This document shows, in pieces, positions 7,662-16,520 of a stretch of DNA of 64,000 bases (position 1 is the first letter of the stretch; every line of letters starts with the position of its first letter). The DNA comes from Candidatus Lariskella endosymbiont of Epinotia ramella. Its GTDB lineage: Bacteria > Pseudomonadota > Alphaproteobacteria > Rickettsiales > Midichloriaceae. The position numbers and the translations under genes are program-made. The stretch covers positions 1,364,001 through 1,428,000 of the forward strand of contig NZ_OZ026472.1 in the NCBI RefSeq assembly GCF_964019805.1. The letters are read 5' to 3'. Under the pieces are notes generated by a model. It saw nothing but the letters and a program-made list of their open reading frames with translations, was not told where the DNA came from and searched no databases.

Positions 7662-8477
7662 GTGAATTCTAGTCTAACAAAGTTGCCTGCCATTTTTGAT
7701 AGAGCCTTGCATAAAAAGTTTATTTCAAAAAATATAAAGCACTTTCAAAATCATTCCTTCCTTTTCGATCAAGTTTCAGCAAATACGCTAGACTTTCTTA
7801 ACGACATAAGCGCAGATTTTTCTGACTGCCTTATCTATGGTTTTTTCACGAATACTTCACTTATAAATGCGAAAAATATAACATTATACAACCTCATTGA
7901 ATGTCAAGCAAAATCAACTAAGCGCAATATAGTGGAGTCTATTATATGCGATGAAGAAGATATAAATCTTCATGGCAAAAAATTTGATCTTATAATATCC
8001 CACCTCTCACTGCATTTTATTAATGATGTTCCTGGAGTTTTAACATGTTATCTTGACGCTTTAAAACCTGGCGGTCTTTTTATAGCAAATTTGTTTGGTG
8101 ACTTTACACTACAAGAACTTAGAAATGCACTTGGGCTTGCTGATTTAGAATACTATGGGGGCGTTTTTCCTAGAATCTCACCTATGATAAGCTCGAAGTC
8201 TGCTGCTGAATTAATGCAAAGATCTGGTTTTGCGAATTCCATTATACAAAATAACCGCATCACTGTATATTACAGCAGCATCAAAGAACTTCTGAACGAC
8301 ATTAGATTTAGCAGACAAAGTAACTGTATGTACAACCGCGCAAATGATATTCCACCCAAGACTTTTTTCAAGACCGCTGAAAAATTTTATAAAGAGCAAT
8401 ATCAAACGCATGATGGAAAAATACCAGCAACATTCGACATAATTTCTCTCCATGGCTTCAGAGATAGAGCAATGTAG
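7662..8477 (+). CDS. SAM-dependent methyltransferase, NDUFAF5/BioC-like
   Basis: A 271-residue class I methyltransferase-fold protein. It resembles the alphaproteobacterial homologues of mitochondrial NDUFAF5 (complex I assembly), which are also similar to BioC of biotin synthesis. Family features are the opening IFDRALHKKFISKN, the DLIISHLSLHFINDVPGVL segment near residue 110, LKPGGLFIANLFG near 134-146 and TLQELRNALG. The usual glycine-rich SAM motif I (D-G-G-G) is not visible; the equivalent region reads CLIYGFFTN, so binding may be altered or lost. Start is GTG at 7662, chosen because it gives the family N-terminus. An NDUFS4-like gene lies just upstream, favouring a complex I role over BioC; a bioF homologue elsewhere in the window keeps the alternative open. 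Confidence 0.75.
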   Translation: MNSSLTKLPAIFDRALHKKFISKNIKHFQNHSFLFDQVSANTLDFLNDISADFSDCLIYGFFTNTSLINAKNITLYNLIECQAKSTKRNIVESIICDEEDINLHGKKFDLIISHLSLHFINDVPGVLTCYLDALKPGGLFIANLFGDFTLQELRNALGLADLEYYGGVFPRISPMISSKSAAELMQRSGFANSIIQNNRITVYYSSIKELLNDIRFSRQSNCMYNRANDIPPKTFFKTAEKFYKEQYQTHDGKIPATFDIISLHGFRDRAM

Positions 8478-8488
8478 TCTATCCATGA

Positions 8489-8525
8489 AAAATTAGCTTA
8501 AAGAAGCGGCCATGCGCTAATTTTC
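8489..8525. terminator. Symmetric hairpin 12 nt after the methyltransferase stop
   Basis: AAAAATTAGC at 8489-8498 pairs with GCTAATTTT at 8517-8525, giving a stem of about 9 bp with an 18-nt loop and an A-run before and a T-run after. It could terminate transcription in either direction. It stands just before repeat A2, between convergent genes. Function is inferred. Confidence 0.55.
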
Positions 8526-8534
8526 GGATATATA

Positions 8535-8799
8535 GTATGGCGCCAAAAGTCTCGAAAGTGCGCATGAAATAGCGCCCCTGAGTGTCAGAATAGCGCTTTA
8601 AATCCGTAAGAAGAGGTTATAAGTCAGTGCAAAAACCTTTACGGATTTTGTGCAAGTAGTGTTTTTGTGCGCGGCGCAGGACCAATTAATGTATCCAAAA
8701 ATTAGCGCAGCGCCGAATCCTAGGCTAATTTTTGCACATCTCACTTCTCCACAAAAATTGATTTGTTTGCGTATATAAATTTTTGGGGGGACGAACTAT
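8535..8799 (+). repeat. Family A dispersed repeat (copy A2), convergent junction
   Basis: Same order of blocks as A1: GCGCCAAAAGTCTCGAAAGTG, AATAGCGC, the AAATCCGTAAG/TTTACGGATTTTG hairpin, AAAAATTAGC at 8697-8706 facing GCTAATTTTT at 8724-8733, the AAAAATTGATTTG hairpin arm, and GACGAACTA at the end. It lies between the plus-strand methyltransferase and the minus-strand HExxH gene. The internal stem flanked by A5 and T5 would work as an intrinsic terminator for both. A right terminus of the GAGTTGCC repeat follows near 8836. Confidence 0.8.
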
Positions 8800-8879
8800 A
8801 TAATTTACTAGTATTAGACACAAATTCTATAAAATCATTGGCAACTCGCAATAGCAATATCGAGAAATTGGATTAACAA

Positions 8880-9671
8880 TCAATTTTTTATAGATTGAAT
8901 AGTTTTCTTCCAAGCTTTTCCAGCAACATGTATAGACCCTACCTTTTGTTCAGACCACCTATGCTCTACATCATCAATCGATTTGATATAACACCTCGAC
9001 GCCCATTCAATTGCAGCATCTACCTTGCTTGATATAAGCTCATATATATTTTCTTCAAGCCACTTTTGTGTATCACATAATGCTTCTAACACATCTTTGA
9101 CTCTATATCCAGTAACAGAAGAGAACCCTGATATATCTTTCGACATTGCGATGACTTGAAAATACCTAGCAAATAACTCAGATTGAACATGAGATTTCTG
9201 ATAATGTGACACTTCCTCAAATAAGACTTTTTTTATAGTAGCTTTCAGTGTGATATTACTCACCTCTGCTCTTTTTAGGTTATTCAATAAAACACTTGAA
9301 AAATCATGCAGCGGCAGCTCAACTTCTCTTTCCAACATATGTGCAATCTCATGAATAATCACATCATACCCAAGTTTTTTGATGGTAATTACATATCTCT
9401 TTTTTTGCTTAAATTTATTTAGCAAATTATTTATTGAGACTGACTCAATAGTCATACAATTACCTTCATCAAGATCAAAAAACTGTCTATCTTGCACTTT
9501 GAATCTCAGCAACTCTTGCTGGCATTTAGTCGCACTCAGATCCATCAATGGCTTTAAACAATTATACTGATACAGATGCCGCAGCATCTGCATAAACACC
9601 ACATTCAAAGACTCTTTTTGAAAATCGGACATTTTTTCTAGAATCATGATTGGATCTGGTTTCGTTAGCAT
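8880..9671 (-). CDS. Unknown protein with an HExxH zinc-metalloprotease-like motif
   Basis: I cannot assign this 263-residue protein to a named family. It contains VIIHEIAHMLE with the HEIAH motif at residues 107-111, the zinc-binding signature of many metallopeptidases. The motif sits in a predicted helix after a strand-like segment (YVITIKKLGYDVII). A conserved-looking E165 in SELFARYFQ lies 54 residues downstream and could be the third zinc ligand of a gluzincin-type site. No signal peptide or membrane segment is evident, so it is probably cytoplasmic or exported by another route. It is flanked by repeat A2 on one side and divergent to ubiG on the other. Peptidase activity is inferred from the motif alone. 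Confidence 0.72.
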   Translation of the reverse strand: MLTKPDPIMILEKMSDFQKESLNVVFMQMLRHLYQYNCLKPLMDLSATKCQQELLRFKVQDRQFFDLDEGNCMTIESVSINNLLNKFKQKKRYVITIKKLGYDVIIHEIAHMLEREVELPLHDFSSVLLNNLKRAEVSNITLKATIKKVLFEEVSHYQKSHVQSELFARYFQVIAMSKDISGFSSVTGYRVKDVLEALCDTQKWLEENIYELISSKVDAAIEWASRCYIKSIDDVEHRWSEQKVGSIHVAGKAWKKTIQSIKN

Positions 9672-10012
9672 AAAGGTTCCTATTTTAAAATCAGGCTAAG
9701 TAGTGAAAATTGCAAATTTAACAAATGCAGCTCAACAAGAAATAATTTGCAATAAATAGCGCGCCACACATAAAAAACTCAAAATCTCTAACGACAAACT
9801 GATATATACTTACATGCTTTTAACCACATCTCTAACACTAAATATAGTGAGTGCACACATCTATTACATAATCCCTAAAAATTATCTATACTTTGCTTTA
9901 TATTTTAGCTAATGTTACAATCCATTTCTATATATAATATGTCTTTTTGATATATAATTCACTAATAGCAAAAACTGCCACAATATTCAAAACCAACTTC
10001 CTGGAAGAAATA
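9672..10012. other. Divergent intergenic region, no gene seen
   Basis: About 340 bp between the HExxH gene and ubiG. It is AT-rich and should hold promoters for both. I see no repeat of the A, B or MITE families, no tRNA, and no convincing frame. The sequence before ubiG holds CTGGAAG, a likely ribosome binding site, at 10001-10007. Confidence 0.6.
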
Positions 10013-10852
10013 ATGATGATTAAAACGACTATTGACACGGAAGAGATTGCAAAGTTTAACAAATCCTCAGAAAAATGGTGGGATGAAACCGGAGAATATA
10101 GCTTACTACATAAAATGAATCCCGTGAGAATTGAGTATATCAAGGAATGTGCAGCTTTATACCTTCAATGCATAAACCACACTTTGTATTACAACAAATA
10201 CAAAATACCTGATAACACTTGTATTGATATAATCAACTCTTACCAAATTATAGAAGCTGAAGCAGGATCTTGCGATTATCTTCCGCTTGATGGATATAAA
10301 ATCCTAGATATTGGGTGTGGAGGCGGCATACTCAGCATTCCACTCAAGAGACTTGGCGGAGAAATAGTTGGTATTGATGCTGGAATTGACAATATAAAAG
10401 CTGCACGTTTGCATGCACAAAATATGAAAATTGCAATAGATTATATCAATACTACATCGGAAGAGCTTGCAAAATCTCAAAAACATATAGGATCTTACGA
10501 TATAGTGCTTTGTATGGAAGTCATTGAACACGTTGCTGATTTCAAACTAATTTTAGATTCAGTAGCTAAGCTATTGAAAGATGGGGGCATATTTATATTA
10601 TCTACTATCAGCAGAACATTGAATTCCTTTGTTAAGGCAATATTTTTTGCCGAATATGCGCTAAACATTGTTCCACGCGGCACGCACTCCTGGAAAAAGT
10701 TCCTAAAACCCTCTGAAATTGTACAACATTTAGAAACTAGGGGCTTTTCGCTCAGAGATATAAAAGGATTGGAATTTAGTATACTTACTCAAAGCTGGCG
10801 CAGCACAAACGGTGTTAACACTAATTATATTTTATGTATGCAGAAGACATAA
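10013..10852 (+). CDS. ubiG: Ubiquinone biosynthesis O-methyltransferase
   Basis: Carries out both O-methylations of the ubiquinone ring using S-adenosylmethionine, at the inner face of the membrane. Features: the family opening EIAKFNKSSEKWWDETGEYS with LLHKMNPVR following, the SAM motif I KILDIGCGGGILSIPL near residue 104, GIDAG with acidic residue at motif II, and the SYDIVLCMEVIEHV segment. The product has 279 residues, longer than most because about 30 extra residues are inserted between LHKMNPVRIEYI and the SAM motif. ATG 10013 is chosen over the upstream TTG at 9947 because of a CTGGAAG ribosome site and the family start; an ATG immediately after it is equally possible. Confidence 0.93.
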   Translation: MMIKTTIDTEEIAKFNKSSEKWWDETGEYSLLHKMNPVRIEYIKECAALYLQCINHTLYYNKYKIPDNTCIDIINSYQIIEAEAGSCDYLPLDGYKILDIGCGGGILSIPLKRLGGEIVGIDAGIDNIKAARLHAQNMKIAIDYINTTSEELAKSQKHIGSYDIVLCMEVIEHVADFKLILDSVAKLLKDGGIFILSTISRTLNSFVKAIFFAEYALNIVPRGTHSWKKFLKPSEIVQHLETRGFSLRDIKGLEFSILTQSWRSTNGVNTNYILCMQKT

Positions 10853-11042
10853 ATCTAGCTTTATTCCATTATTTAATGCTTATATACTGCATATAAAATC
10901 CCAAAAACGTTAGAAAATTTTGAAACATAATACCTGCCATTTGAACGAATTTTCTAGCAAAATAGAATCTAATTACATTGATAATACATAAAACATTATA
11001 TCTGTGATTTTAATATATCCTCGTTTTAAATAGTCCTTGCAT

Positions 11043-11285
11043 CATCACTCTGAAACTGAGAATTTATCTTGACCTGCAAGCAATGATGGCGCACATAACT
11101 CCAGCAGAAAAAGTAGCAAATTTGCCAAAAACCTTATGGATTTTGTTAAGTAGCGTTTACTATGGACAGGACAAATTGTATATCCGAAAATTAGCGCAGA
11201 GCAGAGGCTTCAGGCTCACCTTTGTACATTTTATTTTCCGCAAAAATTTATTTGCGCAGCAAGTCTATTTTTTTGGATGCCAAAT
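11043..11285 (+). repeat. Family B dispersed repeat
   Basis: Lies in the 860-bp gap between ubiG and the nucleotidyltransferase gene. Blocks: CACTCTGAAACTGAGAATTTATCTTGACCTGCAAG-type opening, CTCCAGCAGAAAAAGTAGC, AAACCTTATGGATTTTGTTAAGTAG, GGACAAATTGTATATCCGAAAATTAGCGCAG, then AAAAATTTATTTGCGCAGC. An 88-codon plus-strand frame crosses it, but equivalent copies elsewhere do not keep it open, so I do not call it a gene. The remainder of the gap (11286-11714) shows nothing I can name. Confidence 0.75.
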
Positions 11286-11714
11286 AACATTTAGAAAAAT
11301 AGTGAAAATTACAGAAATTTTGCGTCAAAATGCGCTGACAGCGACATGACCTAAAGTTTTATCTATATTATATAGCATTTAATACTCAGCTAAATTCTAT
11401 TTGACGACAGCACTGTTAATAAAATAATTTATTTAAGAAAAGAATGCCATTCTCGTTATATTATATAAAGATATTTATTTGCTCAAAACTACTTCACTTT
11501 AACACCAGATAATTTTTTATCAGCTATACCTCAAAAAGAGTTAGTAAGCATTAGTCTGTAATGCGCTAATTTCAAAAGCATTATGAGCATTGATAGTTTG
11601 ACTCTATCTTCCTAAAGCTTTATTATTTTTCTCGCAAATAGCACTATAACACGACTTAAACTCCTTGAAATGATTACTATATACACACTTTGCATTAATT
11701 AAATTTATTGTTCA

Positions 11715-13046
11715 ATGACACCGGCATATACCAGAAAAATCGCACAAAAGCTGCCAATTAAACAGCTTGCAAAAATTTTTGATGCGATATCTTCTTATGG
11801 AGAAGTCCGCCTGGTTGGAGGATGTGTAAGAGATATAATATTTGAAAGCATAAACAAAGCAGCTCAATACGAATCAAGCGATTTGAGAGATGGCAAATCA
11901 CTGCTCAATCATTCCGATGAAGCAGTAAAAAATCAGCAAAATCCTCCAGCAGATCAGACATCAAACATGGATTACGATATGAGCACCACAATCAAACCAT
12001 GTGATTTAATTAAGATATTGCACTCTTCTAATATCTCAGCACGCATGATAAGTGCGAAACACGGGACTGTACTAGCAACGCTAGATAATATCAGATGTGA
12101 AATCACCACATTACGAAAAGATGTAAAATGTGATGGAAGACATGCGGACGTAGAGTTCATAGATAACTGGGAAGAAGATGCCGCGCGCAGAGATTTCACA
12201 ATAAATGCGATGTCTATGGATTTGTCGTGGAATATTTATGACTATTTTAATGGACTTGCAGACTTAAAAAATCGCATCGTTAGATTTGTTGGAGATCCTA
12301 TAAATAGGATCAAAGAAGACCACTTAAGAATTCTTAGATATTTTAGATTCTGCGCATATATTGGAACATCAAATATAGATCAAGCCAGCCTTGCTGCTGC
12401 AGCCACTCTTTCTTTTGAACTTTCTTCTATATCAGGAGAAAGAATCCGATCTGAATTTTTTAGAATACTTTCTGCGAAATATGCAAAAGATGTGGTGAAG
12501 TTAATTTTTAGTCACAAAGTAAATCGTGCTATTGGTATTGCTGATATCAATATAGACCTACTAAGCAGAGTACACTTTAGTGGTGATAGACTGGTCGACA
12601 TTGCAGCCCTTATTATACTTTCTGACTCACACAAAATAGATATACTGAAAATTGCAGATAGATGGAAACTATCTGAAAATGAGAAAAGGACTATGATATC
12701 TTTATATGAGCAATATATGACATATGGCAACGCACTTTGCAGCTCTGACATTATGCTACATAAAAAATGCCTATATATCTTCGGGGAACAATTATATAAG
12801 AAAATGCTATCTTTAACTTTAGTGCTGAATCATCAACTCAAATTAGATACATTGATAAACCTAATGAAAGATCAAATTATCCCAACCTTTCCAGTTGATG
12901 GTTATGACATAAAAAATTTAGGGCTGACAGGAAAAGAGATAGGAGATGCAATGCGACACTTAAAGAAATTATGGATAGACAGCAACTTTAGCATTTCTAA
13001 AGAAAAATTGCTCGAAAAAGCTATAAATCATAAAGAGAACCTTTGA
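11715..13046 (+). CDS. cca: tRNA nucleotidyltransferase / poly(A) polymerase family protein (CCA-adding type)
   Basis: Class II nucleotidyltransferase that adds or repairs the CCA end of tRNAs; the related poly(A) polymerases share the fold. The 443-residue product has the LVGGCVRD motif near residue 35, the DYDMST catalytic aspartate pair near residue 89, the RRDFTINAM motif near 155, the DYFNGLADL segment and the RI-EDHLRILRYFRF helix of the neck domain. Unusually, about 45 residues rich in Ser, Asn, Asp and Gln separate the GG motif from the catalytic Asp pair, where the family normally has about 15. The one encoded tRNA in the window carries its own CCA, so repair may be the main task. 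Start is ATG 11715. Confidence 0.9.
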   Translation: MTPAYTRKIAQKLPIKQLAKIFDAISSYGEVRLVGGCVRDIIFESINKAAQYESSDLRDGKSLLNHSDEAVKNQQNPPADQTSNMDYDMSTTIKPCDLIKILHSSNISARMISAKHGTVLATLDNIRCEITTLRKDVKCDGRHADVEFIDNWEEDAARRDFTINAMSMDLSWNIYDYFNGLADLKNRIVRFVGDPINRIKEDHLRILRYFRFCAYIGTSNIDQASLAAAATLSFELSSISGERIRSEFFRILSAKYAKDVVKLIFSHKVNRAIGIADINIDLLSRVHFSGDRLVDIAALIILSDSHKIDILKIADRWKLSENEKRTMISLYEQYMTYGNALCSSDIMLHKKCLYIFGEQLYKKMLSLTLVLNHQLKLDTLINLMKDQIIPTFPVDGYDIKNLGLTGKEIGDAMRHLKKLWIDSNFSISKEKLLEKAINHKENL

Positions 13047-13130
13047 TCCATCAATTATCTCGTCTACTATACGCTCGTCATACTTTTCAAAATTGATGTC
13101 GTCAAAATGCTTCTTATAAAACGCAAGTTA

Positions 13131-13384
13131 GTATGCGCCAAAAGTCTCGAAAGTGCGCAAATAGACCTCCTGAGTGTCAAAATAGCGCTTTAAATCCGTA
13201 ATAAAATGTCATAATAAACGCAAAAACCTTACGGATTTTATGAAAGTAGTGTTTTTTTAGGCGCAGGGCCAATTAATATATCCAAAAATTAGCATGGGAC
13301 TAAGTCCTGGGCTAATTCTTGCGCATTTCACTTCTCCACAAAAATTTATTTGCGCAGGCAAATCAACTTTTAGCGGATGAACTC
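13131..13384 (+). repeat. Family A dispersed repeat (copy A3), convergent junction
   Basis: 254-bp copy between the plus-strand cca and the minus-strand polyprenyl synthase gene. Blocks as in A1 and A2: GTATGCGCCAAAAGTCTCG, GTGTCAAAATAGCGC, AAATCCGTAA facing TTACGGATTTT, AAAAATTAGC facing GCTAATTCTT, AAAAATTTATTTGCGC, AGCGGATGAACT. It is preceded by a fragment of family C (CGTCATACTTTTCAAAATTG around 13077). Both genes could share its hairpin as terminator. Confidence 0.8.
13284..13320. terminator. Hairpin within repeat A3
   Basis: AAAAATTAGC at 13284-13293 pairs with GCTAATTCTT at 13311-13320 (one mismatch near the base). Inside, GGAC (13297-13300) pairs with GTCC (13304-13307) around a 3-nt loop. 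The flanking A and T runs make it symmetric, so it could stop transcription from cca and from the polyprenyl synthase gene. Function is inferred from structure and from its place between convergent genes. Confidence 0.55.
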
Positions 13385-13467
13385 GCTAATTACATTATTA
13401 TTAATACCAAATCCCATTGTGAACAAGTCATATAATTTACGGTGCAAATATGTACTTCATAACAACA

Positions 13468-14457
13468 TTAAACTCTCCTGCGCAGCGTGTATAAAACTAT
13501 ATCCTGCAGCAAAGAGACATGCTCCAGTTCTCTAATATTGTTCAACGCACTAAGCGCTGACTGCGCATAGAATGCTGCAACCTCTTGAATCTTCTCAAAA
13601 ATATTTTGACGTACTAAAACTTCTATAATAGCTGCAAAGCTCGTCATATCTCTCACGCTTCCACTAAATGACCTGTGCAGCAACTCTTTTTCATCATCAC
13701 ATGCTTCACTAAACGCCAGTATTATAGGCAGAGTCACCTTTCCCTCAAGAAAGTCATTTCCTATTTCTTTACCAAATTCATTTGAGTTTCCAAAATAGTC
13801 CAACAAGTCATCTATAATCTGAAACGCAATACCAAAGTTTAGGCCAAATTCATAAAATGCAGATACTATATCCTGCTCTGCATTTGCCGCTATTCCTCCC
13901 ACTTTACAGGCAGCAGCAAAAAGGGCCGCAGTCTTAGATGTCACAAGATTCATGTAGTCCTGCTGAGTAATACCAACTTGCTCTATTAATTGAAGTTGCC
14001 ACACTTCGCTTTCTGCTATCGTAGCAGCCGCATTAGAAAGTGTTTCCAAAGCTTCAAGAGAACTTGTCTTTACCATTAATTTGAAAGCTTGACTAAACAG
14101 ATAATCACCAACCAATATACTTGCTTTATCACCCCAGATATTATTTGCAGTCTTTCTATTTCTGCGGAGCTTGCTTTGGTCTATGACATCATCATGCAAT
14201 AGAGTTGCAGTATGTATAAACTCAACTGCTGCCGCAAGCAAAACGTGATCTTCTGTACTGCAACGACAAATCTTGGCACATGCAAGTGTCAGAATGGGCC
14301 TGAGCCTCTTTCCACCAGAATTTGCTATGTATGATATAATATCAGGTATCAAGTCAGTGACATGGCTTTTTGCTAAATTTATCATGTACTCATCAACCCC
14401 TCTTATGTCTTTAGACACAAAAGCCTTCAGCCTATTTATGGGATTTCCTTCTATCAC
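13468..14457 (-). CDS. ispB: Polyprenyl diphosphate synthase (octaprenyl-type)
   Basis: Makes the long isoprenoid side chain of ubiquinone by head-to-tail condensation of isopentenyl diphosphate. The 329-residue product has the first aspartate-rich motif in LLHDDVIDQSKLRRNR (residues about 91-106), GDYLFSQAF, the TSKTAALFAAAC segment, and the second aspartate-rich motif in FQIIDDLLDYFG near 210-221. GGKRLRP near residue 50 binds IPP. Chain length cannot be read directly, but length and residues fit the octa/deca-prenyl class; ubiG in the same window supports a ubiquinone role. It overlaps the end of motA by 4 bp, so the two are translationally coupled, an odd pairing. Confidence 0.9.
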   Translation of the reverse strand: MIEGNPINRLKAFVSKDIRGVDEYMINLAKSHVTDLIPDIISYIANSGGKRLRPILTLACAKICRCSTEDHVLLAAAVEFIHTATLLHDDVIDQSKLRRNRKTANNIWGDKASILVGDYLFSQAFKLMVKTSSLEALETLSNAAATIAESEVWQLQLIEQVGITQQDYMNLVTSKTAALFAAACKVGGIAANAEQDIVSAFYEFGLNFGIAFQIIDDLLDYFGNSNEFGKEIGNDFLEGKVTLPIILAFSEACDDEKELLHRSFSGSVRDMTSFAAIIEVLVRQNIFEKIQEVAAFYAQSALSALNNIRELEHVSLLQDIVLYTLRRRV

Positions 14458-15347
14458 TCTTTTTCTTTTTCAACGAGGTTTTGCACTGTACTAACCACAG
14501 ATTCAAGCTCTACAAATGTAGGTTGATAACAGGTAGGAACGTTAGCCCTACCTATCTCTACAGAGATCTGCGGCGGATTGTCACGCAAGTGTGAAAGTAT
14601 CACATCACGAATCACAAGGTAGAAATGATAATCTTCATCGACGATAGATTCAAGCTTTTTCCCTATGGGCCCAACAATACAGTATGCCAAAAATACTCCA
14701 AGGAAAGTACCAACAAGCGCTCCTGCTATCATACCACCTAAAATCTGTGGCGGTTTATCAACACTTGACATAGTTTTAATTACACCAAGCACAGCAGCAA
14801 CAATACCAAGAGCTGGAAGTCCATCTGCAACTGTGGTAAGCGCTTCAGCAACTGCTAACTTTTCATGATGCATTTTTGTCAGTTTTTGCTCTATCGCATC
14901 TTCGATTTGGTTTACATCCTCAAGATGCATTCCTATAAGACGCAATGTATCACAAATAAACGTAACTGCAATATTATCTTCTAAGATCCTCGGATATTGC
15001 CCAAATAATGGGCTTTCTTCAGGATTTTCTATATGATTTTCAAGCGCAAGAATACCTCGAGTTCTTATAGTCTTTGTAATTGCATAAAGAAGGCATAAAA
15101 GATCCGTATAATCTTGCTTTTTCCACTTTGATCCTTTAAAGCTGCTACGTACTTGACTCATAGTCTTCTTGATTGTCGTCAACTTATTACTAACCAAAAA
15201 CGCGCCTAGCGCAGCACCTCCAATCAACATTGTCTCATGCGGCAGTGATCCTAAAACAACTCCTATACTTCCACCACTTATCGTATAAACACCAAAAACA
15301 CACAGAAAAGTAAAAATCATTCCTAGAAAGCCTAACACAGCAATCAC
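14454..15347 (-). CDS. motA: Flagellar motor stator protein MotA
   Basis: Proton-channel subunit of the flagellar stator, in the inner membrane with MotB. The 297-residue product has four membrane segments: two near the N-terminus (residues about 3-24 and 35-52), and two after the cytoplasmic loop (VADGLPALGIVAAVLGVIKTM near 170-190 and MIAGALVGTFLGVFLAYCIV near 205-225). The conserved proline of the DGLPALGIVAAVLG motif is present. MotB is not adjacent and not in the window. It shares a 4-bp overlap with the downstream polyprenyl synthase gene. With fliL, fliM and motE elsewhere in the window, it supports a retained flagellar gene set. Confidence 0.92.
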   Translation of the reverse strand: MIAVLGFLGMIFTFLCVFGVYTISGGSIGVVLGSLPHETMLIGGAALGAFLVSNKLTTIKKTMSQVRSSFKGSKWKKQDYTDLLCLLYAITKTIRTRGILALENHIENPEESPLFGQYPRILEDNIAVTFICDTLRLIGMHLEDVNQIEDAIEQKLTKMHHEKLAVAEALTTVADGLPALGIVAAVLGVIKTMSSVDKPPQILGGMIAGALVGTFLGVFLAYCIVGPIGKKLESIVDEDYHFYLVIRDVILSHLRDNPPQISVEIGRANVPTCYQPTFVELESVVSTVQNLVEKEKE

Positions 15348-15682
15348 CCATTAATAGTTAAAACTTATCACAGCTATAAGGAGAGTTTAGTAATTATAAC
15401 GCGTGGAGTAAATAACAAACTAACTATTAGAAATATATATTTATGTATTTTATAGAAATCTTAATGGCTATATATTACGATATATAAATGTCGTTGAACT
15501 GAATCTATACACGCGATATATATAACATCATGACAATGATGTGCAATATTTTACCAATATCGCATATTTCTTCTTTATATCGCCTTATATGTTATAAAAA
15601 AATCAAAGTGTAACAAAATTGCTGGCTAATTTCAAACAAGCAAAAATGATAGCAATTTATAATATCGAATAGTACTGCGTAT

Positions 15683-15829
15683 TAGACTTCTTCTTTCAAC
15701 ACTCGTTCCAATGAGACAAACACAATGGAGCGTACAGTGCACAAAGAAGCACATAAGCATCCTGAAGGCTAAGGATGCGACAAAGCAATTAGCCGCTGTG
15801 CGGGGCAAATATTTAAAAGAAGAAGTCTA
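15683..15829. repeat. TAGACTTCTTC-bounded MITE-like element (copy 2)
   Basis: A 147-bp element starting TAGACTTCTTCTTT and ending AGAAGAAGTCTA. Its interior resembles that of the element at 5376-5535. It lies in the 1170-bp gap between glyQ and motA, which otherwise contains further repeats (16081-16293, 16395-16500) and no convincing gene. Confidence 0.72.
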
Positions 15830-16080
15830 TTGCAAAATGCGATAATATGGTTGTGATTGCGGTTTTCATTGTATTAACCGGCTACTTAAACAAACTCGAG
15901 TTGATGATTAATAACACGGGTGTGCAGCAGATTTTCCTGCAATACAAAGAGAAGAATATATTGGCGCTACCTTCATCAGTAGGCGCACGCGGATTTTGAG
16001 TGCATGATTTTTTATCTTAGAGTGCAAGTTAATTTCTGCGTCTAATACTTTTACATATTGTTGCAAAGAAATTAACTGAG

Positions 16081-16293
16081 TAGCGCGAGTTGCCAATTAA
16101 AAATTAAGCATCTAAGCCACTAATTGCAGGTAATGCAGATAAATAGATCTTTCATAAAATCATCAAAAAAACAGCACATTGATGCAAAAACCTTTTCCAC
16201 ATGTTATTTTTGTTCATTTGCAAAACCATAAAGCAACATATAGCTCCCTACAAATCTATCATACAACAATCAATTCATTGGCAACTCACGCTA
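16081..16293. repeat. 213-bp dispersed repeat with GCGAGTTGCCAAT termini (copy 2)
   Basis: Left terminus TAGCGCGAGTTGCCAAT and right terminus ATTGGCAACTCACGCTA are near-perfect inverted repeats. The element has the same length as and clear similarity to 1247-1459. A minus-strand 62-codon frame ends near its left edge and is not conserved in the other copy. Directly upstream is a D-type fragment (TTGCAAAGAAATTAACT) that recurs near 34210. Confidence 0.75.
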
Positions 16294-16394
16294 AGTAATA
16301 CTTGAAAATCAGGCCAGAAAAACTTACACAATGACTTATCTAATAACGCATACTATTTTATCACTTTAGTGAGCGCTGCAACGTATCTATACTG

Positions 16395-16500
16395 CAGGCG
16401 CAGAGTTGATTTTAACTTTTGCGCGCATACGAAATTAGACTGCAAAAAGAGCTAGGAAGAATTGTGCGCGCGTGTATACAAAATACATAAGGAGCATTTT
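16395..16500 (-). repeat. Family C dispersed repeat, reversed copy
   Basis: The complement of this stretch reads TTCTTCCTAGCTCTTTTTGC and then AGTCTAATTTCG, matching blocks in the two plus-oriented copies at 50001-50141 and 50853-50992. Similarity is partial. It lies just downstream of glyQ. Confidence 0.55.
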
Positions 16501-16520
16501 AAAGGCGTAAAATATATATC

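Noticed and set aside
7463-7693. 76-codon minus-strand frame across repeat A1
   Set aside because: Made of repeat sequence and overlaps the start of the methyltransferase gene; similar short frames in other copies are fragmentary.
7662-8477. Calling the methyltransferase bioC
   Set aside because: The opening and the neighbouring NDUFS4-like gene favour the NDUFAF5-type complex I assembly factor; left unnamed.
11083-11349. 88-codon plus-strand frame in the ubiG-cca gap
   Set aside because: It lies within a family B repeat, and corresponding copies elsewhere do not keep this frame open; no ribosome site or domain.
15908-16096. 62-codon minus-strand frame near the GAGTTGCC repeat
   Set aside because: Overlaps repeat sequence and has no recognisable domain.
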